Position numbers and translations under genes: made by a program
In this document: positions 34,366 through 42,429 of the stretch, in pieces
Position numbering within the stretch: the stretch's first letter is position 1
Layout of the letters: each line of letters opens with the position of its first letter
Notes under the pieces: model-generated
What the model was told of the DNA's origin: nothing
Database searches by the model: none
Seen by the model: only the letters and a program-made list of their open reading frames with translations
Assembly (NCBI GenBank): GCA_900543395.1
Contig: UQQT01000006.1
Span: 1-64,000, forward strand
Direction of reading: 5' to 3'
Source of the DNA: an uncultured Oscillospiraceae bacterium
GTDB taxonomy: Bacteria; Bacillota; Clostridia; Oscillospirales; Acutalibacteraceae
Length of the DNA stretch: 64,000 nt

Positions 34366-34927
34366 TCGCCTCTTTAAGCCGGTCAACTCCCTCGCCCGTC
34401 TGCGCCGAGAATTCTATAATGTCCGCCGGTGAAAAACCGCCGAGCTCTTGTTTAACGCTCTCGCGTCTTTCAAGTCTCTGCGTTTTGTTAAGCTTATCGC
34501 ACTTTGTAAGAATTATGATATACTTATATCCTGTGTTCTCCAAAAACGCGAGCATATCCCTGTCGTCGGCCGTCGCAGGATGTCTCATATCGACAAGCTG
34601 AACTACAAGCGATATCGGTCTCGACGTATTAAAATAACCCTCCATCAGATCAGCCCAGCGGATTCTCTCGGATTCGGAACGCTTTGCGAATCCGTACCCC
34701 GGCAGATCGACAAAACGCACGTCGTCCGACTTAAAGAAATTAACCGTGGTCGTTTTACCCGGAACGGAGCTTACTCTCGCGAGATTTTTTCTGTTAAAAA
34801 GCTTATTTATAAGCGACGATTTGCCGACGTTCGAACGTCCGGAAAAGGCTATTTCGGGTATGTCCGACGCGGGAAGCTGTGCGGATGTCCCGAATGATTT
34901 TTCGTACTCGATTTTATTGTAATTCAT
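34343..34927 (-). CDS. engB: Ribosome-biogenesis GTPase YsxC/EngB
   Basis: Essential TRAFAC GTPase needed for large-subunit assembly. The 194 residues have G1 GRSNVGKS, the G2 segment PGKTTTVNFF, G3 DLPGYG and G4 TKCDK in the family order. The last six codons and stop fall within a dispersed palindromic repeat, so the C-terminal tip is repeat-derived. It sits downstream of lon on the same strand (lon-engB is a common Firmicute pairing), but a hairpin between them may separate transcription. Confidence 0.95.
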   Translation of the reverse strand: MNYNKIEYEKSFGTSAQLPASDIPEIAFSGRSNVGKSSLINKLFNRKNLARVSSVPGKTTTVNFFKSDDVRFVDLPGYGFAKRSESERIRWADLMEGYFNTSRPISLVVQLVDMRHPATADDRDMLAFLENTGYKYIIILTKCDKLNKTQRLERRESVKQELGGFSPADIIEFSAQTGEGVDRLKEAINSNLQM

Positions 34928-34966
34928 ATATTCCTCCTGTTTTATTTATACAACATATAAAAACAC

Positions 34967-34996
34967 ATAAGCCGTGGGTAAAAATCCGCGGCTTAT
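34967..34996. terminator. Hairpin between lon and engB
   Basis: An 11-bp stem with one G-U pair (34967-34977 with 34986-34996), flanked by A- and T-rich tracts on both sides. Likely attenuates read-through from lon into engB. Confidence 0.7.
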
Positions 34997-35012
34997 TTTT
35001 AAATTTTATCAA

Positions 35013-37427
35013 TTACGTATACGCGTTAGGTCTGCCGGAATTCTCATTCTTTATAACGGCAGGCACGGACGAACCTTTTTTCTGCTTCTTTTGTTCCTTT
35101 TTCAGCGCGACGTCAAACACTTCGTCTATCGTCTTAACGGGAACGAATTTAACCTTTTTCTTAACTTCCTCGTCAATTTCGGAGATATCGGAAGCATTGC
35201 CGTACGGGATTACGACCGTAGTCATTCCGTGACGGTATGCCGCCATGCTCTTTTCTTTAAGACCGCCAATGGGCAGAACTCTGCCTCTTAACGTAATCTC
35301 GCCCGTCATTGCAACGTTTCCGCGAACCGGTATATCCGACAGCGCAGACAGAACGGCGGTAGTCATCGTAACGCCCGCAGACGGACCGTCCTTCGGAACA
35401 GCTCCCTCGGGACAATGAATATGTATATCCTTATTCTTATAAAAAGACGAATCAATGCCGTAACGCTCGCATCTGCTTCTTATAAGACTTATCGCAGTCA
35501 TCGCGGATTCCTTCATAACGTCGCCGAGCGAACCGGTAAGCTCCGTCTTGCCCGTTCCGTCGAGAACCGCAACTTCGATAGGCAGAGTCTCTCCGCCTAC
35601 GCTCGTCCACGCAAGACCGTTTACGATTCCGACCTCGTCTTTAAGCTCCTCTTTTTCCTCGCGGAATTTTACGGAGCCTAAGTATTCCTCGATATTCTTT
35701 TCGGTAACGGTAATAAGCTCGTCCTTACCGTCGGCTATCGCGAGATCCGACTTTCTGCACAGCTTTGCTATCTGTCTTTCAAGATTTCTGACTCCCGCCT
35801 CTTTCGTATATCCGTCGATAATAAATCTCAACGCCTTATCGGTGATTTTAAGATTGGATTTATCAACGTTATGCTCTTTCATCTGCTTAGGAATCAGATG
35901 TTTTTTAGCGATATTGAATTTTTCCTCGTGCGTGTAGCTTGTCAGATCGATAATCTCCATTCTGTCAAGCAGGGGCGCAGGTATAGAATATTTATCGTTA
36001 GCCGTCGTGATGAAAAGAACCTTGCTCAAATCAAACGGCAGGTCGATATAGTGATCGACATAAGTGTTGTTCTGCTCCGCGTCGAGAACTTCAAGCAGAG
36101 CGGAAGCGGGATCGCCTCTGAAATCACCGCTTAGCTTGTCGATCTCGTCGAGAAGCATAACGGGATTCGCACTGCCCGCATCGATAAGCGAATTTGCAAT
36201 TCTGCCGGGAATCGCGCCTATATACGTTCTGCGGTGACCTCTGATTTCAGCCTCGTCATGAACTCCGCCGAGCGCGACTCTGACGTATTTTCTGCCCATT
36301 GCTTTCGCAATTGATTTTGCGACGGATGTTTTTCCGACTCCGGGAGGGCCTGCAAGACAAATGATCTGCCCCTTAATGTCGGGAGCTACCGCTCTTACGG
36401 CAAGCATTTCGACAATACGTTCCTTAACGTCTTTAAGTCCGTAGTGATCGCGGTCGAGTGTACGTCTTACACGGCTTAATTTTAAATTATCCTTCGTATA
36501 AATGCCCCACGGAAGCGCAAGACACTTATCAAGATACGTTCTGATAACGTTCGCGTCGGGCGACGACGGCGACATCTTCGCAAGTCTGTCAGCTTCGACG
36601 AGCATTTTTTCCTTGCTGTCGTCGGGCATCTTTGATTCAAGTATCATCTTCGTATACTTTTCTTTTTCCTCGTCGGGATTTTCACCCTCGCCGAGTTCCT
36701 CGTAAATCGCCTTGACCTGTTCACGCAGATAGTATTCGTTCTGATTCTTGTCCATTCTGTCCTGGACATTACGCTGAATCTTGTCCTCAAGAGAAATTAT
36801 TTCTATTTCTTCCTGCAAAACAACGACAAGATATTCGAGTCTCCTTATAGGGTTTAATTCGGAGAGAATATGCTGTTTTTCCTCAAGCGGGAAGTAAATA
36901 TTGCCCGCAATAAGGTCGGCGCACTCACCTGCCGAATCACTTTCAAGTATTTTAATGCAGATATCGGGCGCGATCTTACCCGAAATATCGCTGTATTCGG
37001 TAAATCTTTGCTTTGCGCTTCTGATTAAAGCCTCTTCGTACTGCTCGTCCGACGTGCGGACAAGAGTATCGCGTCTCGGCTTAACAACTCCGCAGTAATA
37101 CGGCGCATAATCCGTAATTTCCGAAAGCGAAGCTCTGTACAGTCCCTCAACAACAACTCTTAATGTATTTGACGGCGAAGAAACACGCACAGCCTGTTTT
37201 ACAGTCGCAACGGTTCCGACGGAATAAAGCCCCGTCTGGGTCGGTCTCTCATCGTCGACATTACGCTGACTTACGAGAAAAATCTCACTGTTTTTTTCGA
37301 GCGCGTATTTTACAGCGTTAATCGACGCCTTTCTGCCGACGTCAAAATGCAGGGTCATGCCGGGAAAAAGGACGAGACCTCTTAACGCGAGAATCGGCAT
37401 GCGTACGCCGGAATTCTGATTTTCCAT
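35013..37427 (-). CDS. lon: ATP-dependent protease La (Lon)
   Basis: AAA+ serine protease for damaged and regulatory proteins. I chose the ATG at 37427 (804 residues), 9 nt after CGGAG; a TTG three codons earlier is the alternative. The N-terminal substrate domain is followed by Walker A GPPGVGKT (about 355), and then the Ser-Lys dyad: Ser in PKDGPSAGVTM and Lys in GGLKEKSMAAYR. A leader of ~200 nt with a strong stem precedes it. Heat-shock type CIRCE sites are absent; a different palindrome lies at 37454-37474. Confidence 0.97.
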   Translation of the reverse strand: MENQNSGVRMPILALRGLVLFPGMTLHFDVGRKASINAVKYALEKNSEIFLVSQRNVDDERPTQTGLYSVGTVATVKQAVRVSSPSNTLRVVVEGLYRASLSEITDYAPYYCGVVKPRRDTLVRTSDEQYEEALIRSAKQRFTEYSDISGKIAPDICIKILESDSAGECADLIAGNIYFPLEEKQHILSELNPIRRLEYLVVVLQEEIEIISLEDKIQRNVQDRMDKNQNEYYLREQVKAIYEELGEGENPDEEKEKYTKMILESKMPDDSKEKMLVEADRLAKMSPSSPDANVIRTYLDKCLALPWGIYTKDNLKLSRVRRTLDRDHYGLKDVKERIVEMLAVRAVAPDIKGQIICLAGPPGVGKTSVAKSIAKAMGRKYVRVALGGVHDEAEIRGHRRTYIGAIPGRIANSLIDAGSANPVMLLDEIDKLSGDFRGDPASALLEVLDAEQNNTYVDHYIDLPFDLSKVLFITTANDKYSIPAPLLDRMEIIDLTSYTHEEKFNIAKKHLIPKQMKEHNVDKSNLKITDKALRFIIDGYTKEAGVRNLERQIAKLCRKSDLAIADGKDELITVTEKNIEEYLGSVKFREEKEELKDEVGIVNGLAWTSVGGETLPIEVAVLDGTGKTELTGSLGDVMKESAMTAISLIRSRCERYGIDSSFYKNKDIHIHCPEGAVPKDGPSAGVTMTTAVLSALSDIPVRGNVAMTGEITLRGRVLPIGGLKEKSMAAYRHGMTTVVIPYGNASDISEIDEEVKKKVKFVPVKTIDEVFDVALKKEQKKQKKGSSVPAVIKNENSGRPNAYT

Positions 37428-37635
37428 ATATATCAACTCCGATTAATTTCAAATTAGTGCTCTGTAACACTTAAAATTTTATATCTGATTGCAAGAAGTA
37501 TGGCTGTGTTTAATAAGGAGCGGGAACTCAGGCAGTCTGTCACCTGTCAGGTTTGAGGACGCAGTTAAACACTGTCATACGAAGCAATGCTTGTAAAGCT
37601 TTAGGCGGTACAGAGTAGTAGGATGCATTGCAATA
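37428..37635 (-). ncRNA. Structured lon leader or separate small RNA
   Basis: Transcription from the promoter at 37636-37664 would make ~200 nt before the lon ATG. On this RNA 37566-37580 pairs with 37498-37512 (15 bp, one mismatch and one G-U), enclosing ~50 nt with further pairing; 37628-37634 can pair with 37488-37494. Near the lon end there is an operator-like palindrome (37454-37474). No open frame of note. It could be a cis-regulatory leader, or a stand-alone RNA of 6S-like shape; the present evidence cannot separate these. Confidence 0.45.
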
Positions 37636-37664
37636 ATTATATATTATTTCGACAAAAGTTTCAA
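37636..37664 (-). promoter_or_regulatory. Sigma-A promoter upstream of lon
   Basis: Minus-strand TTGAAA (37659-37664), a 17-nt spacer and TATAAT (37636-37641). It places the start of transcription near 37629, about 200 nt from the lon start codon. Confidence 0.85.
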
Positions 37665-37719
37665 CAGCAATATTTACAAACACGATTTAATCTCTTAGAC
37701 CGGCAATGTAAGATACGAC

Positions 37720-37745
37720 AAAAGACCCGGTCGGTAAACCGGGTC
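37720..37745 (-). terminator. Terminator of the repeat surface protein gene
   Basis: An 8-bp GC-rich stem (37724-37731 with 37738-37745); reading leftward it ends in TTTTG. It lies 26 nt beyond the stop codon at 37772. Confidence 0.8.
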
Positions 37746-37771
37746 AATATATGCCGATTATTAACAGAAAA

Positions 37772-38320
37772 TTAAGCTTCCTTTTTCTTGCTTACTACAA
37801 GGAATGCAGCCGCAGCCATACCGCAAACGCTGAGAGCAACAACTATGCCCTTATCGCCGGTCTTGGGAATGCTGTTATTATTGCTGTTATTGCCGGGTGC
37901 CTTAGTCGTGTTATTGGTATCGGGTGCCTTGGTAGTATCGGTAGCCTTGGTGGTGTTGTCGGTGTCGCCCGAAGCATTTTCCTTAGTAGTGGAAGGCTTA
38001 GTGGGCTTGAGACCGCCTATAAGACCGCCGATATCTATACCGCCGAGAATATCGGAAATCTTGCCGAGGTCAAGACCGTCGAACAGATTCTTAATGGTAT
38101 CAAGATCCATACCCTTGAACAGGTTGGTAATTGCACTGATATCCATTTTGCCGAGAGAGTCGGTAAGTCCGCCGAGGTCTACGCCTGCAAACATATCCAT
38201 AATGCTCTGGGGATCAAAGTCAGCAAATGCCTGAGTAATCTCACCTGAAGCCGAAGCCGTAAGACCTAAGGAGCAAACGATAAGAGCGCATGCTATCAAT
38301 ACGGATAAAACTTTTTTCAT
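37772..38320 (-). CDS. Cell-surface protein with exact 12-residue repeats and IPKTGD sorting signal
   Basis: Starts at the ATG at 38320 (182 residues), 9 nt after AAAGGA. The signal peptide is residues 1-25. Residues 36-104 are five full 12-residue repeats and one partial, in perfect register: DPQSIMDMFAGV, DLGGLTDSLGKM, DISAITNLFKGM, DLDTIKNLFDGL, DLGKISDILGGI, DIGGLIGGL. The pattern is Asp, then hydrophobic residues at 2, 5, 8-9 and 12 with Gly at 11. A Thr/Asn/Lys linker (107-150) leads to IPKTGD (151-156), a hydrophobic helix and a KKK tail: a sortase signal variant of LPXTG. Function unknown; a short surface solenoid or helical repeat is inferred. Confidence 0.82.
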   Translation of the reverse strand: MKKVLSVLIACALIVCSLGLTASASGEITQAFADFDPQSIMDMFAGVDLGGLTDSLGKMDISAITNLFKGMDLDTIKNLFDGLDLGKISDILGGIDIGGLIGGLKPTKPSTTKENASGDTDNTTKATDTTKAPDTNNTTKAPGNNSNNNSIPKTGDKGIVVALSVCGMAAAAFLVVSKKKEA

Positions 38321-38377
38321 GATTAACAATCCTTTCGTATTCATAAATACTATACATATCCCTATGTTGATAATCTA

Positions 38378-38406
38378 ATAATACTCTCAAAATCCGTTTT
38401 TGTCAA
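38378..38406 (-). promoter_or_regulatory. Promoter of the repeat surface protein gene
   Basis: Minus-strand TTGACA (38401-38406), a 17-nt spacer and TATTAT (38378-38383), about 60 nt before the ATG at 38320. Confidence 0.85.
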
Positions 38407-38584
38407 TCGTTAATATTCGGTTAATTATTTTTCGGCACATTGCACAATCAGAGGCTGTATTTTTTTGTCGTCAATATATACAATATCCGATATATATGGA
38501 ATAAAAAACGGCTTCGGACAAATAATACGGAAAAAGGAGAGGATCTCTACGGATAAAAATATTAATAAAAGAATAAAGAGAAAA

Positions 38585-38719
38585 ATGCACTTTCCTCCGC
38601 GCGCCGAGCGACTGACGGATTTTGAAACAAGCGAGGAAATCCCGAACGATGTTCTCGGCAGTTATACGGGTTCGCCCGAGGACGGCGAAAAGCCCGTTCA
38701 GGACGCGGACGACCTTTGA
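38585..38719 (+). CDS. Small acidic protein, unknown function
   Basis: A 44-residue product if it starts at the ATG at 38585; the frame is open upstream to a TTG at 38465, and GGAGAGG at 38537-38543 leaves an earlier start possible. The C-terminal part, DVLGSYTGSPEDGEKPVQD followed by ADDL, is strongly acidic and looks like a constrained motif rather than random coding. The promoter of the peptidase operon overlaps its stop codon. No function is proposed. Confidence 0.5.
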   Translation: MHFPPRAERLTDFETSEEIPNDVLGSYTGSPEDGEKPVQDADDL

Positions 38720-38744
38720 CTTGAATTTCCCTTTTCATTATACT
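38716..38744 (+). promoter_or_regulatory. Promoter of the M42 peptidase operon
   Basis: TTGACT (38716-38721), a 17-nt spacer and TATACT (38739-38744), about 50 nt before the TTG start at 38793. Confidence 0.75.
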
Positions 38745-38792
38745 ATAATATCGGTGAAAAAACAATAGCAAAACGAAAAGGAGATCTGAGTT

Positions 38793-39818
38793 TTGAACAC
38801 GATCGACATATTGAAAATTCTTACGTCATCCACGGGCGTTACGGGCGATGAATATAACGACGCGGGACTCAACGCCGAAAAAATACTCTCCCGGTACGGC
38901 AGGGTAAAGCGTACAAAAAGCGGAAGTCTGTCGCTTAACATACCCGGATCGGGCAAAAAAATTCTGCTCGACGCACATCTTGACAGAATCGGACTCATAG
39001 TAACCGGAATCGACAAAACGGGATTTTTGAGAGTCGACAAATGCGGAGGAATCGACCGCAGAGTCATGGCGGCGGCGCGCGTGACCGTCCTCGGAAAAGA
39101 AAAATTAAAGGGCGTTATAATAAGCACTCCGCCCCACCTTGCAAAAAGCGAGGACGCGGACAAGGCTCTGACTTTCGAATCGGCGGCGGTTGACGCGGGA
39201 CTTTCCTGTGACGAAATTTCAAAAATCGTTAAAGCCGGCGACAGAATCGTTTTTGACTCGGATTTTACGCTGCTTTCAAGCGGTCTGGTAACCGCCCCCG
39301 CCCTCGACGACAGGGCAGGAATGACCGCGCTTATAAAAGCTGTTGATATCATTAAGGATAACGGAGGAACGAACGCCGACATAACCGTTCTGTTTTCCTC
39401 TCAGGAGGAGATCACGGGCGCGGGAGCAAAAACGGGCGCGTACGAATTCACACCGGACGAGGCAATCGCCGTCGACGTAAGCTTCGCCAAAGCCCCGGGA
39501 GTAAAAGATACAGAATCCGGCGAACTCAAAAAGGGCGCGATGATATGTATATCCCCGTCGCTCGACAACGATTTTTCAAATTCATTAATCGAAACGGCTC
39601 AAAAAAATTCAATTAAATATCAGATTGAGGTCTGCCCGTCCTCTACGGGAACGAATGCGGACGACATCACGTTAAGCCGTTCCGGCGTAAAAACAGCCGT
39701 TGTTTCCATCCCCCAGCGCAACATGCACACGCAGGCGGAAATCGTCGCCGTTGAAGATATAGATTCCTGTGCCGAGCTTATCGCGAAATATATTATCGAA
39801 AACGGAGGTAAAAAATAA
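38793..39818 (+). CDS. M42 family metallopeptidase (glutamyl/deblocking aminopeptidase type), first copy
   Basis: A 341-residue protein starting at TTG with AGGAG upstream. Metal and catalytic motifs of the M42 dinuclear peptidases are visible: LDAHLDRIG, ALDDRAG, SSQEE and VDVSF, with the last metal His in NMHTQAE. M42 enzymes form tetrahedral dodecamers that trim peptides in the cytosol. Compared with the second copy, the HxD environment is HLD rather than HTD. Its stop codon overlaps the ATG of the second copy by one base. Confidence 0.9.
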   Translation: MNTIDILKILTSSTGVTGDEYNDAGLNAEKILSRYGRVKRTKSGSLSLNIPGSGKKILLDAHLDRIGLIVTGIDKTGFLRVDKCGGIDRRVMAAARVTVLGKEKLKGVIISTPPHLAKSEDADKALTFESAAVDAGLSCDEISKIVKAGDRIVFDSDFTLLSSGLVTAPALDDRAGMTALIKAVDIIKDNGGTNADITVLFSSQEEITGAGAKTGAYEFTPDEAIAVDVSFAKAPGVKDTESGELKKGAMICISPSLDNDFSNSLIETAQKNSIKYQIEVCPSSTGTNADDITLSRSGVKTAVVSIPQRNMHTQAEIVAVEDIDSCAELIAKYIIENGGKK

Positions 39819-40834
39819 TGGATTCGTTATTAAAAGAGCTTTGCCTTACGGATTCGACATCTGGGCATGAAAAAAACGTAAGAGATTTAATAATTTCAAA
39901 AATCGAGGGTCACTGCGAATACAAAGTCGATGCGCTCGGAAATATTATTGCGTTCAAAAAGGGCAGAAAAACGCCCAAAAATAAAATAATGTTCGACGCG
40001 CACACGGACGAGGTCGGCGTTATCGTCACCGGCGCGGATTCGGACGGTTTTCTTAAATTTTCAAACGTCGGAGGAATCGATACAAAGGTTCTGCTCGCAC
40101 GAACCATATGCTTCGAAAACGGAGTAAAGGGCGTTGTAGGTATCAAGCCGATTCACTTGTCAGATAAAGACGAGGCAGGCAAAATTCCGTCTAAGGACGA
40201 GCTTTATATCGACATAGGAGCATCCTCAAAGGAAGAGGCTCTCTCCCTTGTAAGACCCGGCACTACGGGCGTTTTCTCGGTCGAATACGCAGAATTCGGC
40301 GAACATAAAATCATGTCAAAAGCCCTCGACGACAGGGCGGGATGCTATGTTCTTATTGACATAATCCGCTCCGAAACAGAATACGACGCGTGGTTCTCGT
40401 TCTCCGTTCAGGAGGAGATCGGGGCTCGCGGCGCGGGCGTCAGCGCGTACACGATAAATCCCGACTATGCTGTTGTAATCGAGACTACGACCGCCGCCGA
40501 CATAATCGACGTTCCCGAACACCGCAAAGTATGCGAACTCGGCAAAGGCGCGGCAATTTCGTTCATGGACAGAAGCACCGTTTATCTGCCCGAGGTTTAT
40601 TCGAGAGCGGTCGAATGCGCTGAAAAAAATTCAATCCCGTATCAGATGAAATCGCTCGTCGCCGGCGGAAACAATGCCGGAAGCGTACACAAAACCCGCG
40701 CGGGTGTGAAAACCGTTACGGTAAACATACCGTGCCGTTATCTGCACTCCCCGTCGTGTGTTTGCGACGAAAGAGATATAGAATCCGTACGCAATCTCGC
40801 GGCGGCTCTCATATCGGAATTTGCGGATGATTAA
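39818..40834 (+). CDS. M42 family metallopeptidase, second copy
   Basis: A 338-residue paralogue of the upstream gene with the same motifs: FDAHTDEVG, ALDDRAG, SVQEE, VIETT, and the closing YLHSPS. The two are diverged rather than recent duplicates. Together they may form mixed assemblies or have separate specificities; this is inference. The acetyltransferase gene starts inside its last codons. Confidence 0.92.
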   Translation: MDSLLKELCLTDSTSGHEKNVRDLIISKIEGHCEYKVDALGNIIAFKKGRKTPKNKIMFDAHTDEVGVIVTGADSDGFLKFSNVGGIDTKVLLARTICFENGVKGVVGIKPIHLSDKDEAGKIPSKDELYIDIGASSKEEALSLVRPGTTGVFSVEYAEFGEHKIMSKALDDRAGCYVLIDIIRSETEYDAWFSFSVQEEIGARGAGVSAYTINPDYAVVIETTTAADIIDVPEHRKVCELGKGAAISFMDRSTVYLPEVYSRAVECAEKNSIPYQMKSLVAGGNNAGSVHKTRAGVKTVTVNIPCRYLHSPSCVCDERDIESVRNLAAALISEFADD

Positions 40835-41573
40835 ACTGCTCACGCCCGACAGGACGAACGAATTTATATCATTCTGCAAATCGACGGTTTTAGGCTCCGT
40901 CATACTGACAAAGCTTCTCGCATACGGATTGGATACGCCGATTCAGTATTTCTGGTACGGCGAATCCGACGGAAAAATAACCTCTGTTTTAAACATGGAC
41001 GGAAGTCTTTTGACAGTTTCAGGTAAAACTGATTCCGATGAATTATTTGAATTTATAAGAATAATCGGTGCAAATTCGGTTTATTCGGACGTTTCTCCCG
41101 AATTTAAAATAAAAAGCTCAAAACGCGACGACATTCTGATTTTCAAAAGAAATACGGAGCGTGCCGAGGCGGAGAATATTGATTCGGAGTCAATAAAAAA
41201 TATTTTTCCCGTAATTTACGAAGAATGTCCGACCGACGGGCAAAAAATTATTTTCGGTTCATGGTACCCGGACATTTCACTGAAAATTCGGCGCGGACTG
41301 ATACGTTCAAATGGAATAATGCGCGATGATAAGCTTGTCTCATGCGCCGTAACATGTGCCGAAAACGAAACGACGGCTGTAATAACCGGAGTGGCAACGC
41401 TGAAAAAATACCGCCGAAACGGCTTTGCAAAAAAATGCGTTATCGCCCTTGCAAATGAGCTGAAAAGCGAAAACAAACGCGTTTATCTTATAACGGATAA
41501 CGAAAAAACAAAAAAATGGTACGAGAAAATGGGTTTTGAACATTTCTCATACCGATACTCTTACGAATTATAA
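40827..41573 (+). CDS. GNAT family N-acetyltransferase
   Basis: A 248-residue protein with the ATG at 40827, overlapping the peptidase stop codon by 8 nt. The C-terminal ~85 residues form the GNAT core: ITGVATLKKYRRNGFAKK, with RRNGFA as the acetyl-CoA loop, then YLITDNEKTKKWYEKMGF. The N-terminal 130 residues are divergent. Coupling to two aminopeptidases suggests a link to peptide or amino acid turnover, but the substrate is unknown. Confidence 0.88.
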   Translation: MIKLLTPDRTNEFISFCKSTVLGSVILTKLLAYGLDTPIQYFWYGESDGKITSVLNMDGSLLTVSGKTDSDELFEFIRIIGANSVYSDVSPEFKIKSSKRDDILIFKRNTERAEAENIDSESIKNIFPVIYEECPTDGQKIIFGSWYPDISLKIRRGLIRSNGIMRDDKLVSCAVTCAENETTAVITGVATLKKYRRNGFAKKCVIALANELKSENKRVYLITDNEKTKKWYEKMGFEHFSYRYSYEL

Positions 41574-41582
41574 ATCAAATAC

Positions 41583-41615
41583 GGGACTGCCGAATTTTCG
41601 ACAGTCCCTGTTTTT
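41583..41615 (+). terminator. Terminator of the M42-GNAT operon
   Basis: A 10-bp stem with one mismatch (41583-41592 with 41599-41608), then a five-T run at 41611-41615. It overlaps the end of the convergent lipoprotein gene by a few bases. Confidence 0.85.
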
Positions 41616-42411
41616 ATCCCGCTTCGCCGACATAGATTGAATAAATAATCTTATCGCCGTTGTTCCACGACGCGGTTATCTCAAAAACGACCTCGTCGCC
41701 GTCAAGCTTTATAATGTTGTTCTCGCTGTCAACATTTACAGCCTTCAGCGCGTCGGACGCATTGCCGATGCTCTCCTCTTTCCAGCCCCTTACGGTGTAG
41801 GAATCGGGCTGTTTTTCGAATTTGAGCGTTACGAATTTAAAATCGTCCGTCTTTTTAGCGTAGCCGTAGCCCGTCGTCATCAGCGGACTCTCGCCGTAGA
41901 TGCTTTCGCCGTTATACTGAACCGAATTTTCACACGCGGTAAACACTGTTTTTTCATCGTCGTTTTTCAGAAACGTGAGCTTCGGTGTGTTTTCCGACAG
42001 AATCGGGGAGGTCTGCACAAGATTCTCGCCGTCAAATACGCTCGGTTTTTCGAATGCGTCCGAATCAAGGAGCTTCACTATGCTCGTCGCGGTAATTTTG
42101 GGCGGATAGGTTTCAAGAACTGTCCCGTCAAACGTCACGGAAACTACGTTACCGGCCTTAAATTTGGAAGCATCGGAATATTTAACTGTAATTTCGTCGT
42201 CCTCGGAAAAATATTTTACGCCGTCGGTCACAACGTCCGTATTCGCCGTCACGCCCAAAAAGCTCTCTCCGACCTCTTTTACCGTCGCGCTGAAGCAAAC
42301 GATCGTCCTAAAAGAAATATCGTCGTCCGAACTCGTTTTATTACACGAGGCAAATATACATACGGCGGTCAGCAGAGCCGTCAGAACGCATGCGATTCTT
42401 TTTATTTTCAT
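41614..42411 (-). CDS. Lipoprotein with DUF3221-like N-terminal domain
   Basis: A 265-residue protein with signal peptide and lipobox IFASC (Cys at about 23). Residues 30-115 resemble small OB-fold DUF3221-type domains (SATVKEVGESFLGVTA, then ITVKYSDASKFKAGNVVSV and ATSIVKL). The C-terminal ~140 residues are a second beta-rich domain I do not recognise. It lies 18 nt after sdaA on the same strand and may be co-transcribed with it. No function is proposed. Confidence 0.72.
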   Translation of the reverse strand: MKIKRIACVLTALLTAVCIFASCNKTSSDDDISFRTIVCFSATVKEVGESFLGVTANTDVVTDGVKYFSEDDEITVKYSDASKFKAGNVVSVTFDGTVLETYPPKITATSIVKLLDSDAFEKPSVFDGENLVQTSPILSENTPKLTFLKNDDEKTVFTACENSVQYNGESIYGESPLMTTGYGYAKKTDDFKFVTLKFEKQPDSYTVRGWKEESIGNASDALKAVNVDSENNIIKLDGDEVVFEITASWNNGDKIIYSIYVGEAG

Positions 42412-42429
42412 ATAAAAACCTCCGTCGGG

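Noticed and set aside
37454..37474. CIRCE (HrcA) or CtsR site upstream of lon
   Set aside because: The palindrome TTAGTGC...CACTTAA does not match the CIRCE half-site TTAGCACTC or the CtsR direct repeat, so no known heat-shock operator is called.
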